Source of the DNA: Liquorilactobacillus cacaonum DSM 21116
GTDB taxonomy: Bacteria; Bacillota; Bacilli; Lactobacillales; Lactobacillaceae
NCBI RefSeq assembly: GCF_001436735.1
Contig: NZ_AYZE01000010.1
Location: 46,897-110,896 of the forward strand
DNA: 64,000 nucleotides
Direction: 5' to 3'
The translations under genes and the position numbers were made by a program. The notes below the pieces were generated by a model. It was given only the letters and a program-made list of their open reading frames with translations. It ran no database searches and was not told the origin of the DNA. This document shows, in pieces, positions 54,760 through 63,986 of the stretch (position 1 is the first letter of the stretch; every line of letters begins with the position of its first letter).

Positions 54760-54837
54760 CTATTTTTAATTCGTTGATTGAAATTAATTTTTTTTTTCGT
54801 TAAACTAGTGTAGATAGTTATATTAGGAGTGAAAAAA

Positions 54838-55845
54838 ATGAGTTTAGAAAAAATCAGTAATGCATATGGTTTATTTGATAAAGCAATTGACTTGCTAAAG
54901 AACAGTTTAGATTCTTCATATATAGATGCGTTAGTGGAAACAGGTGATAATCTACTGGAAAATGGTGGAGTTTTGATTGAAAACGGAAGGCCGACACAAG
55001 ATATTGTAAATGAATTAGAAAAAATTTATAAGAATTTTTTAGAGATTCATTTGTCCAGTGAAGAAATTAGACAAGTCATTCAATTTTCTTTGGTTAAAGC
55101 AGGAAAAGTAGATAAGATTCAAAGTAATCATCAGATGACACCGGATTCGATTGGAGTGCTGATAGCACATTTATTAGAACGAATATTGATTGGAAGAAAT
55201 GAAGTCAAAATTTTGGACATTACTATTGGCACAGGGAATTTGTTGGGAACGGTGACAAATTATTTGAAACAAAATGGTGTAAAGAAAATTGAACTTTTTG
55301 GCGTGGATAATGATGACACTTTACTAGCGATTGCTGGTATAAGCTTTAAAATGCAAAAAAATGAAATACAGCTATTTCATCAAGATGCAATTGATAATTT
55401 GATAACACCCAAAGTGGATTTAGTGTTAAGTGATTTACCTGTTGGATATTATCCTATTGATGAAAGAGTTGTTAACTTTGAAACAAAATCTAAAAAGGGT
55501 CACTCTTTTGTGCATCATTTATTGATTGAACAAGCTCTATTACAATTAATTCCTGGTGGATGGGGAGTTTTTCTTGTTCCTAAGGCACTTTTTGAGTCAG
55601 AAGAGTCAAAAAAATTGATTGAGGTAATTCAAAAACAAGCTCATTTTCAAGGAATTTTAAACTTACCAAGTGATTTGTTTTCTAGTGCCAATAGTACGAA
55701 ATCCTTGTTGTTATTGCAAAAAAGAGGTGGCAGCGCGAGACAAGCTAAACCCATTTTGCTTGGTGGTTTTCCTTCCATAAAAGAAAAAGTAGCGTTTGCC
55801 AAGTTTATACGGCAAATAGATAACTGGATAAAAGAAAATAGCTAA
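54838..55845 (+). CDS. Class I SAM-dependent methyltransferase (YtxK type)
   Basis: This 335-residue protein resembles the N6-adenine methyltransferase fold found between comG and ackA in lactobacilli and streptococci. The SAM loop is ILDITIGTGNLLGTV (about 131-145), and the catalytic NPPY-like motif is replaced by DLPVGYYP. Nothing in the sequence shows the substrate. ATG 54838 lies 5 bases after AGGAGTGA; the GTG 9 bases earlier overlaps the site. There is no restriction enzyme nearby. Confidence 0.86.
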   Translation: MSLEKISNAYGLFDKAIDLLKNSLDSSYIDALVETGDNLLENGGVLIENGRPTQDIVNELEKIYKNFLEIHLSSEEIRQVIQFSLVKAGKVDKIQSNHQMTPDSIGVLIAHLLERILIGRNEVKILDITIGTGNLLGTVTNYLKQNGVKKIELFGVDNDDTLLAIAGISFKMQKNEIQLFHQDAIDNLITPKVDLVLSDLPVGYYPIDERVVNFETKSKKGHSFVHHLLIEQALLQLIPGGWGVFLVPKALFESEESKKLIEVIQKQAHFQGILNLPSDLFSSANSTKSLLLLQKRGGSARQAKPILLGGFPSIKEKVAFAKFIRQIDNWIKENS

Positions 55846-55988
55846 ACGTTAATTTAGGATTGTTTAGTAGCGGTTATTTGTAATATAAAGGCAATTCTTA
55901 AATCTCGTTTGTATTGAATAAATTAGTAACTAGGTCAGAATTATAAATTATGACTTAATTACTAAGGTGATGGAGAGAAATATATACT

Positions 55989-57188
55989 ATGAAAATTTTA
56001 GCTGTCAATGCCGGAAGTTCAACGTTAAAGTGGAAGTTATTTAATATGCCAAATTCCACAGTAATTGCAAAAGGTCTAATTGAACGGATTGGGCTAAACA
56101 ATGCTGTAGAAATCACAGAGTTTTCTGGCAAAAAGGTTACCGAAAAAATAGAATCAAGGAACCATCAAGAAGCAGTTGTTAGACTTCTTAATTTGCTTGT
56201 AGAGTACCAGATAGTTGGTACGCTTAATGAGATAAGAGGTGTAGGACATCGATTCGTGAACGGAGGAACTATTTTTAGTAAATCGGTAATTGTAAACGAT
56301 TATGTATTAGAAAAAATGGAAAGTTTGAAAGTTTTAGCGCCGCTGCACAATCCAGCTAATATTATTGCAATTAAGGCATTTAGAGAAGCATTACCCAATG
56401 CTCTAAGTGTTGCCGTTTTTGATACAGGGTTCCATCAAACCATGCCTGAAGAAAATGTAATATATAGTATCCCTTATGAATATTATAAAAAATACCATGT
56501 TCAAAAATTTGGAGCACATGGAACAAGCTATCGCTATGTTTTTAATAGGTTTCTTGAATTAACAAATATGGCAAAGAATAAAGCAAATGTTAACACAATT
56601 ATGATGCATTTAGGATCTGGTGCATCAATTTGTGCAGTGAAAAACGGGCAATCAATAGATACTAGTATGGGATTTTCACCTGTTTCAGGAATTACAATGC
56701 AAACTAGGTCGGGAGATGTTGATCCATCACTATTGATTTATTTGGAAAATCAATTAGGTGTTAGTTCCACGAGAGTGTTGGATATATTGAATAAAGAGTC
56801 AGGTATTTTGGGAATATCAGGAATTTCACCGGATATGAGAGAAGTTTTCGCCAAAAAAGATGTTGATCATCGAGCGGACTTAGCTGTGAAAGTATTTATT
56901 AATCGAATTATTAAATATATTGGCTCATACGCTGCTGAATTAGGACGGGTTGACTCGTTAGTTTTCACGGGTGGAATCGGTGAGAATGTACCGTTTATTC
57001 GCAGGATGATTTGTGAACAACTTGGAATATTCGGTGTTAAGTTAGATGAAAAAAATAATGAAAAATCAATTTCTAAAGAGCAAAAAATAAGTCGTGAAGA
57101 TTCAGCAATAAGTGTATGGACAATTCCAACTAATGAAGAGCTAATGATTGCAAAAGATGTTTATCAGTTACAAGGTCAAGAGTTATAA
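55989..57188 (+). CDS. ackA: Acetate kinase
   Basis: It interconverts acetyl phosphate and acetate with ATP production. The 399-residue ASKHA-fold enzyme shows LAVNAGSSTLKWKLF, VFDTGFHQTMP, GAHGTSYR and FTGGIGENVPFIR. It starts with ATG; the ribosome-binding site GGAG at 55972-55975 is 13 bases upstream, rather distant. Its GAGAGAAA segment is complementary to the small RNA linker at 3745-3752. Confidence 0.96.
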   Translation: MKILAVNAGSSTLKWKLFNMPNSTVIAKGLIERIGLNNAVEITEFSGKKVTEKIESRNHQEAVVRLLNLLVEYQIVGTLNEIRGVGHRFVNGGTIFSKSVIVNDYVLEKMESLKVLAPLHNPANIIAIKAFREALPNALSVAVFDTGFHQTMPEENVIYSIPYEYYKKYHVQKFGAHGTSYRYVFNRFLELTNMAKNKANVNTIMMHLGSGASICAVKNGQSIDTSMGFSPVSGITMQTRSGDVDPSLLIYLENQLGVSSTRVLDILNKESGILGISGISPDMREVFAKKDVDHRADLAVKVFINRIIKYIGSYAAELGRVDSLVFTGGIGENVPFIRRMICEQLGIFGVKLDEKNNEKSISKEQKISREDSAISVWTIPTNEELMIAKDVYQLQGQEL

Positions 57189-57412
57189 AAAATTGATATA
57201 TTTAGGGTAATGAAATATAAAAACAGAGATAACAAAAGAAGGTTTTAGGTCGGAATATATTTTTGGCTTAGCCTTTTTTATTTGCCAAAAAGAAATTTTG
57301 TAATATCAAATTATGGAAACTCTGTTTTTAGTACAATGTAAGTTGTAAGATATTCAAGTAGACTGGTTTCAAAAGAAGATAATTGATGTAAAAGTTAAAG
57401 GGGATTATTGAA

Positions 57413-58792
57413 ATGACTGAAAAAATTACGATTTTACATACTAATGATTTACATTCACATTTTGAAAATTGGCCAAAAATTCGACGATATCTAATTGAAA
57501 CAAGAGAAGAATTGATAAAAGACAATAATTCAGTATTAATATTTGACTTGGGAGATTCCATGGACCGAGTTCATCCACTAACTGAGGCAACAAATGGAAA
57601 AATAAATGTTAAATTAATGAATACAGTTGGATATGATGCAGTTACGATTGGAAATAATGAGGGAATTGGAAATTCACATGAGCAATTAGATTTTTTATAT
57701 CAAGATGCGAATTTTCCAGTGATTTTAGATAATATAAAAAATCAAGAAGATGGCAAAAGACCGTCATGGATAAAAACTAATAAAATATTTGAAACTAAAA
57801 ATGGTACTAGAATTGGTGTTCTGGCTTGTACTGCTCCGTTTCCTGCCACATACGAAATGAATAAATGGTACGCAGAAAAAGTTGGAGATGTTCTTCCAAA
57901 ATTGTTATCAACTTTGAAAAGTCAGACAGATATAATAATTCTCTTATCACATCTAGGCATTGATGTGGATCGTTCATTAGCAAAACATTTCAAGGAAATA
58001 AATATTATTTTGGGTAGTCATACACATCATCTTTTAAAAAAAGGAGAATTAATTGATGGAACGATGATTTGTGCGGCAGGCAAATGGGGGGAATATATAG
58101 GTCGAGTTGATCTTGAATGTGTAAATCAAAAAATAGTAAAAATTAAAGCGAGAACTGTTGAAACAGCATTGTTATCCGAATCTAATGATGATAATTTTGA
58201 GATTAATAATTATCAAAAAGAAGGAGAGCGTATGCTAGATGAGCAAAAAGTTGCATTTTTAACTAAAGATTATTTAGGAATGAAACAGGTTGCTTCACCC
58301 TTAATGAATATGAGTTTAGAATCAATAGAAAAGGCAACAAATACAAAAATTGCAATTTTAAACGGCGGTTTATTTTTGGGAGATTTGCACCAAGGAATAA
58401 TTTCAAAAAAGGATTTACATCGCATATTACCACATCCTATGAGAGTCATTAGGGTTCGACTGAATGGATATAATTTATGGCGCCTGATTAGAGAAATGGA
58501 GAAAAATCGAAACCACTTAAGAAATTTATTGGTTAAAGGTAATGGGTTCAGAGGAAGCATCTTTGGAGAAATATTGTATGATGGAATAAAGTATGACTCG
58601 CTTTCAAAAAATATTTTAATTCATGATAAGATGATTGATTTGGGGGCGGATTACGAATTTGCAACTGTGGATAATTTTGTATATTGTCCGTTTTTCCCTA
58701 CACTAGAGATTGCGGGGCAGGTTTCTTATATAGGTAATCGATTTTTGAGAGATATTGTTGGGGATTACTTTGGGGAAAAATTTCCTGTATAA
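57413..58792 (+). CDS. Bifunctional metallophosphatase/5'-nucleotidase (YunD type)
   Basis: This 459-residue UshA-family phosphoesterase has the dimetal motifs LHTNDLHSHF, FDLGDSMDR, TIGNNEG, LLSHLGIDVD and GSHTHH, and a C-terminal 5'-nucleotidase domain. There is no signal peptide, so it is likely cytoplasmic. It starts with ATG after AAAGGGG. It is the first of the conserved yunD-yutD-yutF cluster. The 224 bases before it contain no gene and only a weak hairpin candidate near 57236-57279. Confidence 0.88.
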   Translation: MTEKITILHTNDLHSHFENWPKIRRYLIETREELIKDNNSVLIFDLGDSMDRVHPLTEATNGKINVKLMNTVGYDAVTIGNNEGIGNSHEQLDFLYQDANFPVILDNIKNQEDGKRPSWIKTNKIFETKNGTRIGVLACTAPFPATYEMNKWYAEKVGDVLPKLLSTLKSQTDIIILLSHLGIDVDRSLAKHFKEINIILGSHTHHLLKKGELIDGTMICAAGKWGEYIGRVDLECVNQKIVKIKARTVETALLSESNDDNFEINNYQKEGERMLDEQKVAFLTKDYLGMKQVASPLMNMSLESIEKATNTKIAILNGGLFLGDLHQGIISKKDLHRILPHPMRVIRVRLNGYNLWRLIREMEKNRNHLRNLLVKGNGFRGSIFGEILYDGIKYDSLSKNILIHDKMIDLGADYEFATVDNFVYCPFFPTLEIAGQVSYIGNRFLRDIVGDYFGEKFPV

Positions 58793-58819
58793 TTAATGTT
58801 GAATTAAGGAGCGTGAAGA

Positions 58820-59431
58820 ATGAATAGTGAAAAAAAAGAGCGACGTGAGGCACAACTAGCAAAAAAGGCTGAGACGATTAAAGCATATGCCAGTGATGTT
58901 CAAATGAATAGCGAGACAGAATTGTTGATTGATGGGCATCCATATGTTATTGAAAAGAATTTTCGAGATGGTTTTGATATTGAAAAACTTAAGGAGAGAT
59001 TCAGCCAAATTCTCACAAAGTATGATTATATAGTAGGTGATTGGGGATACGATCAATTAAGATTGCATGGATTTTATGCGTCAAATAGTAAAAAAGGATT
59101 TCCTTCGCAAAGTATCAATCATTTGCAAGATTATTTACTAGAATACTGTAATTTTGGATGTGCTTATTTTATATTGCATAATTTGGATGTTGCTAAGACA
59201 ACAAAAAAGAAAACTAATCATATTAATAAAAAGAAGAAAAAAGAGTTAGGCAAGAATACGCAAAAAAATCCCAAAGAGAATGATAAAAGGAAAAAGGCAC
59301 AATTTACTGAAAAAACATTTGAAGTACATGAGAGAACGACTGAGAAGAATAAAGATCAAGTTACAGTTTCTACAATAAAAAGGAATAATATTAGAAAAAG
59401 GCACTTTGTTATTCGCCAAAAGAATGAATAA
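58820..59431 (+). CDS. YutD family protein (DUF1027) with basic tail
   Basis: This 203-residue protein has the YutD domain at about 20-125 (YVIEKNFRDGFDIEKLKERF, DYIVGDWGYDQLRLHGFY, EYCNFGCAYFI). The C-terminal 75 residues are extremely Lys/Arg/Asn-rich, a tail seen in lactobacilli and of unknown use, possibly nucleic-acid binding. It starts with ATG after AAGGAGCG. It is co-transcribed with yunD and yutF. Confidence 0.88.
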   Translation: MNSEKKERREAQLAKKAETIKAYASDVQMNSETELLIDGHPYVIEKNFRDGFDIEKLKERFSQILTKYDYIVGDWGYDQLRLHGFYASNSKKGFPSQSINHLQDYLLEYCNFGCAYFILHNLDVAKTTKKKTNHINKKKKKELGKNTQKNPKENDKRKKAQFTEKTFEVHERTTEKNKDQVTVSTIKRNNIRKRHFVIRQKNE

Positions 59432-59466
59432 ATATATTGTATTCATGTAAAGGAGATAGTATTTAG

Positions 59467-60237
59467 ATGAAAAAATATAAGGGGTATTTAATTGATTTAG
59501 ATGGGACAATATATCGTGGAAAAGACCCAATACCAGCAGCAAAGAGATTTATCAATAATCTTCAACAAAAAGGGATTCCTTTTTTGTTTGTAACGAATAA
59601 TAGCACACAAGTGCCTGAGAAAGTTGTCGAAAACTTGCGCAAAAATTTCGATATTTATGTAACTGTTGATAATGTTTATACTTCAGCACTAGCGACTGCT
59701 GATTATGTTGCTGACCTTGATGAAGAAAAAAGAAGTGTCTATGTAATAGGAGAAGCTGGATTGAAACAAGCATTGTCTGATAAGCATTTTGTTTTTGTAG
59801 AGGAAAATCCTGATTATACAGTTGTTGGGTTGGACTATGATGTAACTTATCATAAATTTGAATTGGCAACGCTAGCCATCAGAGGTGGATCAACTTTTAT
59901 TGGAACTAATGCAGATACTAATCTACCAAACGAAAGAGGTCTAGTACCAGGAGCAGGATCTGTCATTTCACTTGTTGAATGTGCAACTCAACAAAAAGCA
60001 AAATATATTGGTAAACCAGAAGCTATTATCATGGAGAAAGCTCTAAATAAGATAGGACTGTCAAATGATGAAGTTATCATGGTTGGTGACAACTATATGA
60101 CTGATATATTGGCAGGAATTAAAAGTAATATCGATACCTTACTTGTTTATACAGGTGTCTCGACACACGAGTTGGTTAAAACTAAAGAGGTAAAACCTAC
60201 TTATGAAATTGATTCTTTGGATAAATGGGCTTTTTAG
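59467..60237 (+). CDS. HAD-superfamily phosphatase, NagD/YutF type
   Basis: This 256-residue class IIA HAD phosphatase has the nucleophile motif LIDLDGTIYRG (Asp10 and Asp12), motif II FVTNNST, motif III lysine in IGKPEA and motif IV MVGDNYMTDI. It dephosphorylates sugar or nucleotide phosphates; the physiological substrate is not clear. It starts with ATG after AAGGAGAT. The next gene begins directly after its stop. Confidence 0.93.
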   Translation: MKKYKGYLIDLDGTIYRGKDPIPAAKRFINNLQQKGIPFLFVTNNSTQVPEKVVENLRKNFDIYVTVDNVYTSALATADYVADLDEEKRSVYVIGEAGLKQALSDKHFVFVEENPDYTVVGLDYDVTYHKFELATLAIRGGSTFIGTNADTNLPNERGLVPGAGSVISLVECATQQKAKYIGKPEAIIMEKALNKIGLSNDEVIMVGDNYMTDILAGIKSNIDTLLVYTGVSTHELVKTKEVKPTYEIDSLDKWAF

Positions 60238-60864
60238 ATGACAATGATTAAATTTAAAGAGTATTTAGGAAATGTTATTTTATTTTTATTTATTATATCT
60301 CTAAGTGTGGCAATTACAATTAATTTTACGCCACTCTATCATTTCTTCGTATTTAAGGACAATTTGGGGAGCTCAGTTGGATTAAGCAATCATGCACTAA
60401 TGATAGAGTACGGGAAGTTATTAGCTTTTTTAAATTATCCTTGGATTGATAGACTAAATCTTGTAATATCGTCGTCATCTAAGGGATTGCATCATTTCTA
60501 CGATGTTAAAAAATTATTTCTTTTAAATTATATTGTATTAATTGTCACGGCTATGCCGGCTATCCGCAAGATATTAAAAATGAAACGGCAAAAAAAAATT
60601 TGGCAACTTATTGTTCCGTGTAAAACAATGATGTTATTTTTTCTTGTTCTAGTTATAATAATGATTCTTAATTTCAACACATTTTTTGTTGACTTTCATG
60701 AGGTGTTATTTAGAAATAGTGATTGGTTATTTGATCCTAGAAAGGATCCTATAATTAACGCTTTGCCAGATACTTTTTTTATGGCATGTTTTACTTTTTT
60801 CTTTTGTCTAGTGGAATTCTTTCTAGGATGTGGAGTCCTTTTGGGTAAACAAAGTTTGAAATAA
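60238..60864 (+). CDS. TIGR01906-type integral membrane protein
   Basis: This 208-residue protein has four predicted membrane helices (near 10-28, 95-112, 125-146 and 180-200) and the characteristic extracellular HHFYDVK and FHEVLFRNSDWLFDPRKDPII segments. It is a conserved lactobacillus/streptococcus membrane protein of unknown function that follows the nagD-like gene. It starts with ATG immediately after the upstream stop. Confidence 0.86.
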   Translation: MTMIKFKEYLGNVILFLFIISLSVAITINFTPLYHFFVFKDNLGSSVGLSNHALMIEYGKLLAFLNYPWIDRLNLVISSSSKGLHHFYDVKKLFLLNYIVLIVTAMPAIRKILKMKRQKKIWQLIVPCKTMMLFFLVLVIIMILNFNTFFVDFHEVLFRNSDWLFDPRKDPIINALPDTFFMACFTFFFCLVEFFLGCGVLLGKQSLK

Positions 60865-60924
60865 TCGTTTTGGTGCCTAAGTACGAAAAGTATTACATAG
60901 ATAAGGTATTAATTATAAAGAAAT

Positions 60925-60968
60925 GAGACTATACCAGGAGTTAAATTCTGATATAGTCTCGTTTTTTT
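60925..60968. terminator. Terminator after the yun/yut cluster
   Basis: GAGACTATA (60925-60933) pairs with TATAGTCTC (60952-60960), with an inner CAG/CTG helix. A T7 run follows. The converging dedA gene ends at 61005. Confidence 0.9.
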
Positions 60969-61004
60969 CACATATGTTTATTTAATGAAATTATTTTTAA
61001 GAGT

Positions 61005-61640
61005 TTAGGCACTTTTTTTCTTGAAAATCCCAATAAAGGCAGGTATTAATGAGATGATAATTATTCCGATGACTACTAGAGAAAAATGTTCTTTAACAAA
61101 AGGAATATTTCCAAAAAAGTAGCCACTCGCGCAACAAAGTGTCATCCAAGCTGATGCACCAATCATATTGTAACGGAAAAATTTTGTGAAGGGCATATTA
61201 CTACTGCCAGCAACGAATGGAGACATCGTCCTGATTATGGGCATAAATCTTGCTAGGGAAATTGCAACAGCTCCATGTTGTTCAAAAAATGAACGTGTAT
61301 GTTGGAGATTTTCTTCCTTAATGAATTTTCCAAGAAAGGAATTTTTATTTATTGAATTTCCAATTTTATGGCCAATAAAAAAATTAAGTGCGTCTCCTAA
61401 AATAGGTGCTAACCAAAATAGCAGTGCAAATATCCAGATGTTTAGGTGATAGTGTGAATTTGCAGCAAGAGCACTTGCTGCAAAAAGGAGTGAATCTCCT
61501 GGTAAAAATGGTAGAATGACAGCTCCAGTTTCAATAAAAATGATAATAAATAAAATTAAATATGTCCAGTTGCCAAAGTTGTTTACAATAGCTATCAAAT
61601 GAGTGTCAATGTGTAAAATGAAATCGATTAAAAAACTCAT
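61005..61640 (-). CDS. DedA family membrane protein
   Basis: This 211-residue DedA/VTT-domain protein has five or six membrane helices, the FIETGAVILPFLPGDSLLF motif and the R-FMPIIRTMSPFVAG segment. Members recycle undecaprenyl phosphate or other lipids across the membrane; the specific lipid is not shown here. It starts with ATG on the minus strand, 3 bases after the yumC-like gene. Confidence 0.93.
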   Translation of the reverse strand: MSFLIDFILHIDTHLIAIVNNFGNWTYLILFIIIFIETGAVILPFLPGDSLLFAASALAANSHYHLNIWIFALLFWLAPILGDALNFFIGHKIGNSINKNSFLGKFIKEENLQHTRSFFEQHGAVAISLARFMPIIRTMSPFVAGSSNMPFTKFFRYNMIGASAWMTLCCASGYFFGNIPFVKEHFSLVVIGIIIISLIPAFIGIFKKKSA

Positions 61641-61643
61641 ATT

Positions 61644-62660
61644 TTACTCCTTATTTTCTTTTTTTATATCAGGAAAATTGTTGATAAGTTGTGTACTGTG
61701 GGCTGCTTGTCTAATATCAGGATGAATAATATTCATAGCACTGTTAATTGCAATTGGAGCCTCGCCAAAACCGGTTGCAATCAGATTGACTCTTCCAGGA
61801 TAATCAATAATGTCGCCGATTGCGAAAATTCCTGGGATAGATGTTTCCATATTCGTTTTCACTTTAATTAAATTATTATTTGTTTCAAGATTCCAATTTT
61901 TAAGAGTTTTATTATCTGAGATAAAGCCATAATTAACAAGTAAAAAATCGGTGATTATTTCTTTTGTAGTATCTTCTTTAACCTTTTTTAGAGATATTTT
62001 TAATTTTTCATTTTGATTTGTTAGGTTGTTAATGAGATAGGGTGTTTCAAAAACTACGTTTGCTTGTTTTAATGAATTAACATTGCTTTCCAATGCTCTA
62101 AATTTATCTCTACGATGAATTAATCTGACCGATTTAGCTATATTTAAAATTTCTAAAGCCCAGTCCACAGCCGAATCTCCACCTCCAGCAATTACAACGT
62201 CTTTTCCAACAAAATCATTGAGATTTTTTACAAAATATCTTAATTGTTTATTTTCATATTTTTGTGCATTTTCAATAGCTAATCTGCGAGGTTGAAAAGC
62301 ACCCACACCTGTTGCAATAATGACTGTACGAGAATATGTTGTTTTTTTGTCTGTTATTATAGTAAAACCATTTTCGTTTTTTGAAATTGATTTTACGGTT
62401 TCATTTAAAAAAATTTGAGGGTTAAATTGTGAATTCTGATTTAAAAGATTGTTGACAAGTTCTTCACCTTCTATAGATGAGAATCCTGGAATATCGTACA
62501 ATGTTTTAGATGGGAAAAGAGCACCCACTTGACCACCAAGTTGATTTAAACTTTCTATGACCTGGGTTTTTGCTTGTCGCATACAAGAATATGTTGCAGC
62601 AAAGATACCAACAGGCCCACCACCTATGATTGTAATGTCATAGTAATTTTCGTTTCCCAT
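61644..62660 (-). CDS. Ferredoxin/flavodoxin-NADP reductase (YumC type)
   Basis: This 338-residue FAD enzyme resembles thioredoxin reductase but lacks the CxxC redox pair. It shows the FAD motif IIGGGPVGIFAATYS (about 11-25), NADPH motif VVIAGGGDSAVDWALE and late FAIGDI. The ATG at 62660 lies after AAAGGAGC; a start 27 bases upstream is not needed. It is co-transcribed with dedA. Confidence 0.92.
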   Translation of the reverse strand: MGNENYYDITIIGGGPVGIFAATYSCMRQAKTQVIESLNQLGGQVGALFPSKTLYDIPGFSSIEGEELVNNLLNQNSQFNPQIFLNETVKSISKNENGFTIITDKKTTYSRTVIIATGVGAFQPRRLAIENAQKYENKQLRYFVKNLNDFVGKDVVIAGGGDSAVDWALEILNIAKSVRLIHRRDKFRALESNVNSLKQANVVFETPYLINNLTNQNEKLKISLKKVKEDTTKEIITDFLLVNYGFISDNKTLKNWNLETNNNLIKVKTNMETSIPGIFAIGDIIDYPGRVNLIATGFGEAPIAINSAMNIIHPDIRQAAHSTQLINNFPDIKKENKE

Positions 62661-62787
62661 TGTAATGCTCCTTTCGAATATGTACACTAGAATACATTAG
62701 CATAATTGATCTACAAAATAAATTAAATTGGAAAATTATTTAATATTCGGATAAAATGTGTTATGTAAGAATAAAGGAGGAATTACA

Positions 62788-63360
62788 ATGTTTCCACAAT
62801 TACAAGAAAACCCAGAAAATCCTAAGGTGACAATGCAGACTAATTACGGGGAAATTACGATTGAATTATTTCCAGAATTAGCACCTAAAACGGTTGAAAA
62901 CTTTTTGAAATTAAGTGAAAAGGGATATTATGAGGGAGTTATTTTTCATCGCGTGATTAAAGATTTTATGATTCAAGGAGGCGATCCAAGTGGTACCGGT
63001 ATGGGTGGACAAAGTATTTGGAATAAGTCGTTTGAAGATGAGTTTTCAAATCAGCTCTTTAATTTAAGAGGAGCTTTATCAATGGCTAATGCAGGTCCTA
63101 ATACAAACGGAAGCCAATTTTTTATCGTTCAAAATGAAAGTTTACCTAATCAGATGGTTGAACAAATGATACAGGCTGGGTATCCAAATGAAATAGTAGA
63201 AGAGTATAAGAAGGGTGGAACACCTTGGCTAGATCATCATCATACTGTTTTTGGTCAAGTTCGTTTAGGCCTAAATATAGTAGATGAGATTGCTTCAGCT
63301 GAAAGTATACAAGACAAGCCTGTTAAAGATATAGTGATTAACAAGATTATTATTAGCTAA
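62788..63360 (+). CDS. Cyclophilin-type peptidyl-prolyl isomerase
   Basis: This 190-residue cytoplasmic cyclophilin catalyses proline cis-trans isomerisation. It shows [15 protein letters not shown] with the catalytic Arg, [20 protein letters not shown] and [11 protein letters not shown]. It has no signal peptide. ATG 62788 lies after AAAGGAGG; an upstream in-frame start is unlikely. Confidence 0.95.
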   Translation: MFPQLQENPENPKVTMQTNYGEITIELFPELAPKTVENFLKLSEKGYYEGVIFHRVIKDFMIQGGDPSGTGMGGQSIWNKSFEDEFSNQLFNLRGALSMANAGPNTNGSQFFIVQNESLPNQMVEQMIQAGYPNEIVEEYKKGGTPWLDHHHTVFGQVRLGLNIVDEIASAESIQDKPVKDIVINKIIIS

Positions 63361-63384
63361 TTCATTAATTACAGGGGTGAATTT

Positions 63385-63768
63385 ATGGATTATAAAATTG
63401 GATCAATTGTTGAAGGTAAGGTAACAGGGATACAAACTTATGGTGCTTTTGTTTCTCTTGATTCACATATGCAAGGCCTTATCCATATTTCAGAGTGTCG
63501 GCATGGCTATGTTGCTGATATTCACCATTACTTAAAGACTAATCAAAGAGTTAAAGTTATGATTATTGATATCGATGAATATACTGGAAAGATAAGTCTT
63601 TCTTTGAGATGTTTAAAAGACGCATTTGTAAATATAAAAGATGAACGTGTTAGATGCAATCATAAACATTATTGGACTAACTATAAAGTTAATGATGGAT
63701 TTAAGCCGATAGAGTCTCATTTGAATAGTTGGGTGGGTAATGCTTTAGAAGATATTGAAAGAAAATAA
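63385..63768 (+). CDS. S1 RNA-binding domain protein (YugI/GSP13 type)
   Basis: This 127-residue protein has an N-terminal S1 domain (about 3-75: GSIVEGKVTGIQTYGAFVSL, GLIHISECRHGYVADI, VKVMIIDIDEYTGKISLSLR). The C-terminal 50 residues are specific to the general-stress protein 13 group. It probably binds RNA or ribosomes. It starts with ATG after CAGGGGTG, 24 bases after the cyclophilin gene. The rRNA promoter P1 begins only 10 bases after its stop. Confidence 0.93.
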   Translation: MDYKIGSIVEGKVTGIQTYGAFVSLDSHMQGLIHISECRHGYVADIHHYLKTNQRVKVMIIDIDEYTGKISLSLRCLKDAFVNIKDERVRCNHKHYWTNYKVNDGFKPIESHLNSWVGNALEDIERK

Positions 63769-63777
63769 AAATAATGC

Positions 63778-63806
63778 TTGACCTGTAATGAATAAATTGA
63801 TATTAT
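63778..63806 (+). promoter_or_regulatory. Ribosomal RNA operon promoter P1
   Basis: TTGACC (63778-63783) and TATTAT (63801-63806) are spaced by 17 bases. It starts 10 bases after the S1-protein stop codon. Confidence 0.8.
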
Positions 63807-63914
63807 ATTTCTTGTTGATTGTCAGAAAATGCTTAGGAACACTGAGTTATCATTGGCTTTTCATGAATATTAATGGATATTTATTCTTTTTTTACAGTTA
63901 AAAATAAAAAAATG

Positions 63915-63943
63915 TTGACTTTTAACATCAGATGTATTATTAT
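63915..63943 (+). promoter_or_regulatory. Ribosomal RNA operon promoter P2
   Basis: TTGACT (63915-63920) and TATTAT (63938-63943) are spaced by 17 bases, 137 bases after P1 with the same -10 sequence. It is preceded by an A/T-rich UP-like stretch. Confidence 0.85.
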
Positions 63944-63971
63944 CAAATAGTTGCGTTAAGCGATTATGTAG

Positions 63972-63986
63972 ACCTTTGAAAACTGA
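63972..63986 (+). promoter_or_regulatory. BoxA-like element of the pre-16S leader
   Basis: ACCTTTGAAAACTGA resembles the boxA/leader sequence found before 16S rRNA and in rRNA spacers of lactobacilli, where antitermination factors act. The 16S gene itself is beyond the right edge. Confidence 0.65.

Noticed and set aside
57236..57279. Terminator of ackA
   Set aside because: The T-tract is good, but the stem pairs poorly beyond four bases, so I did not list it as a feature.
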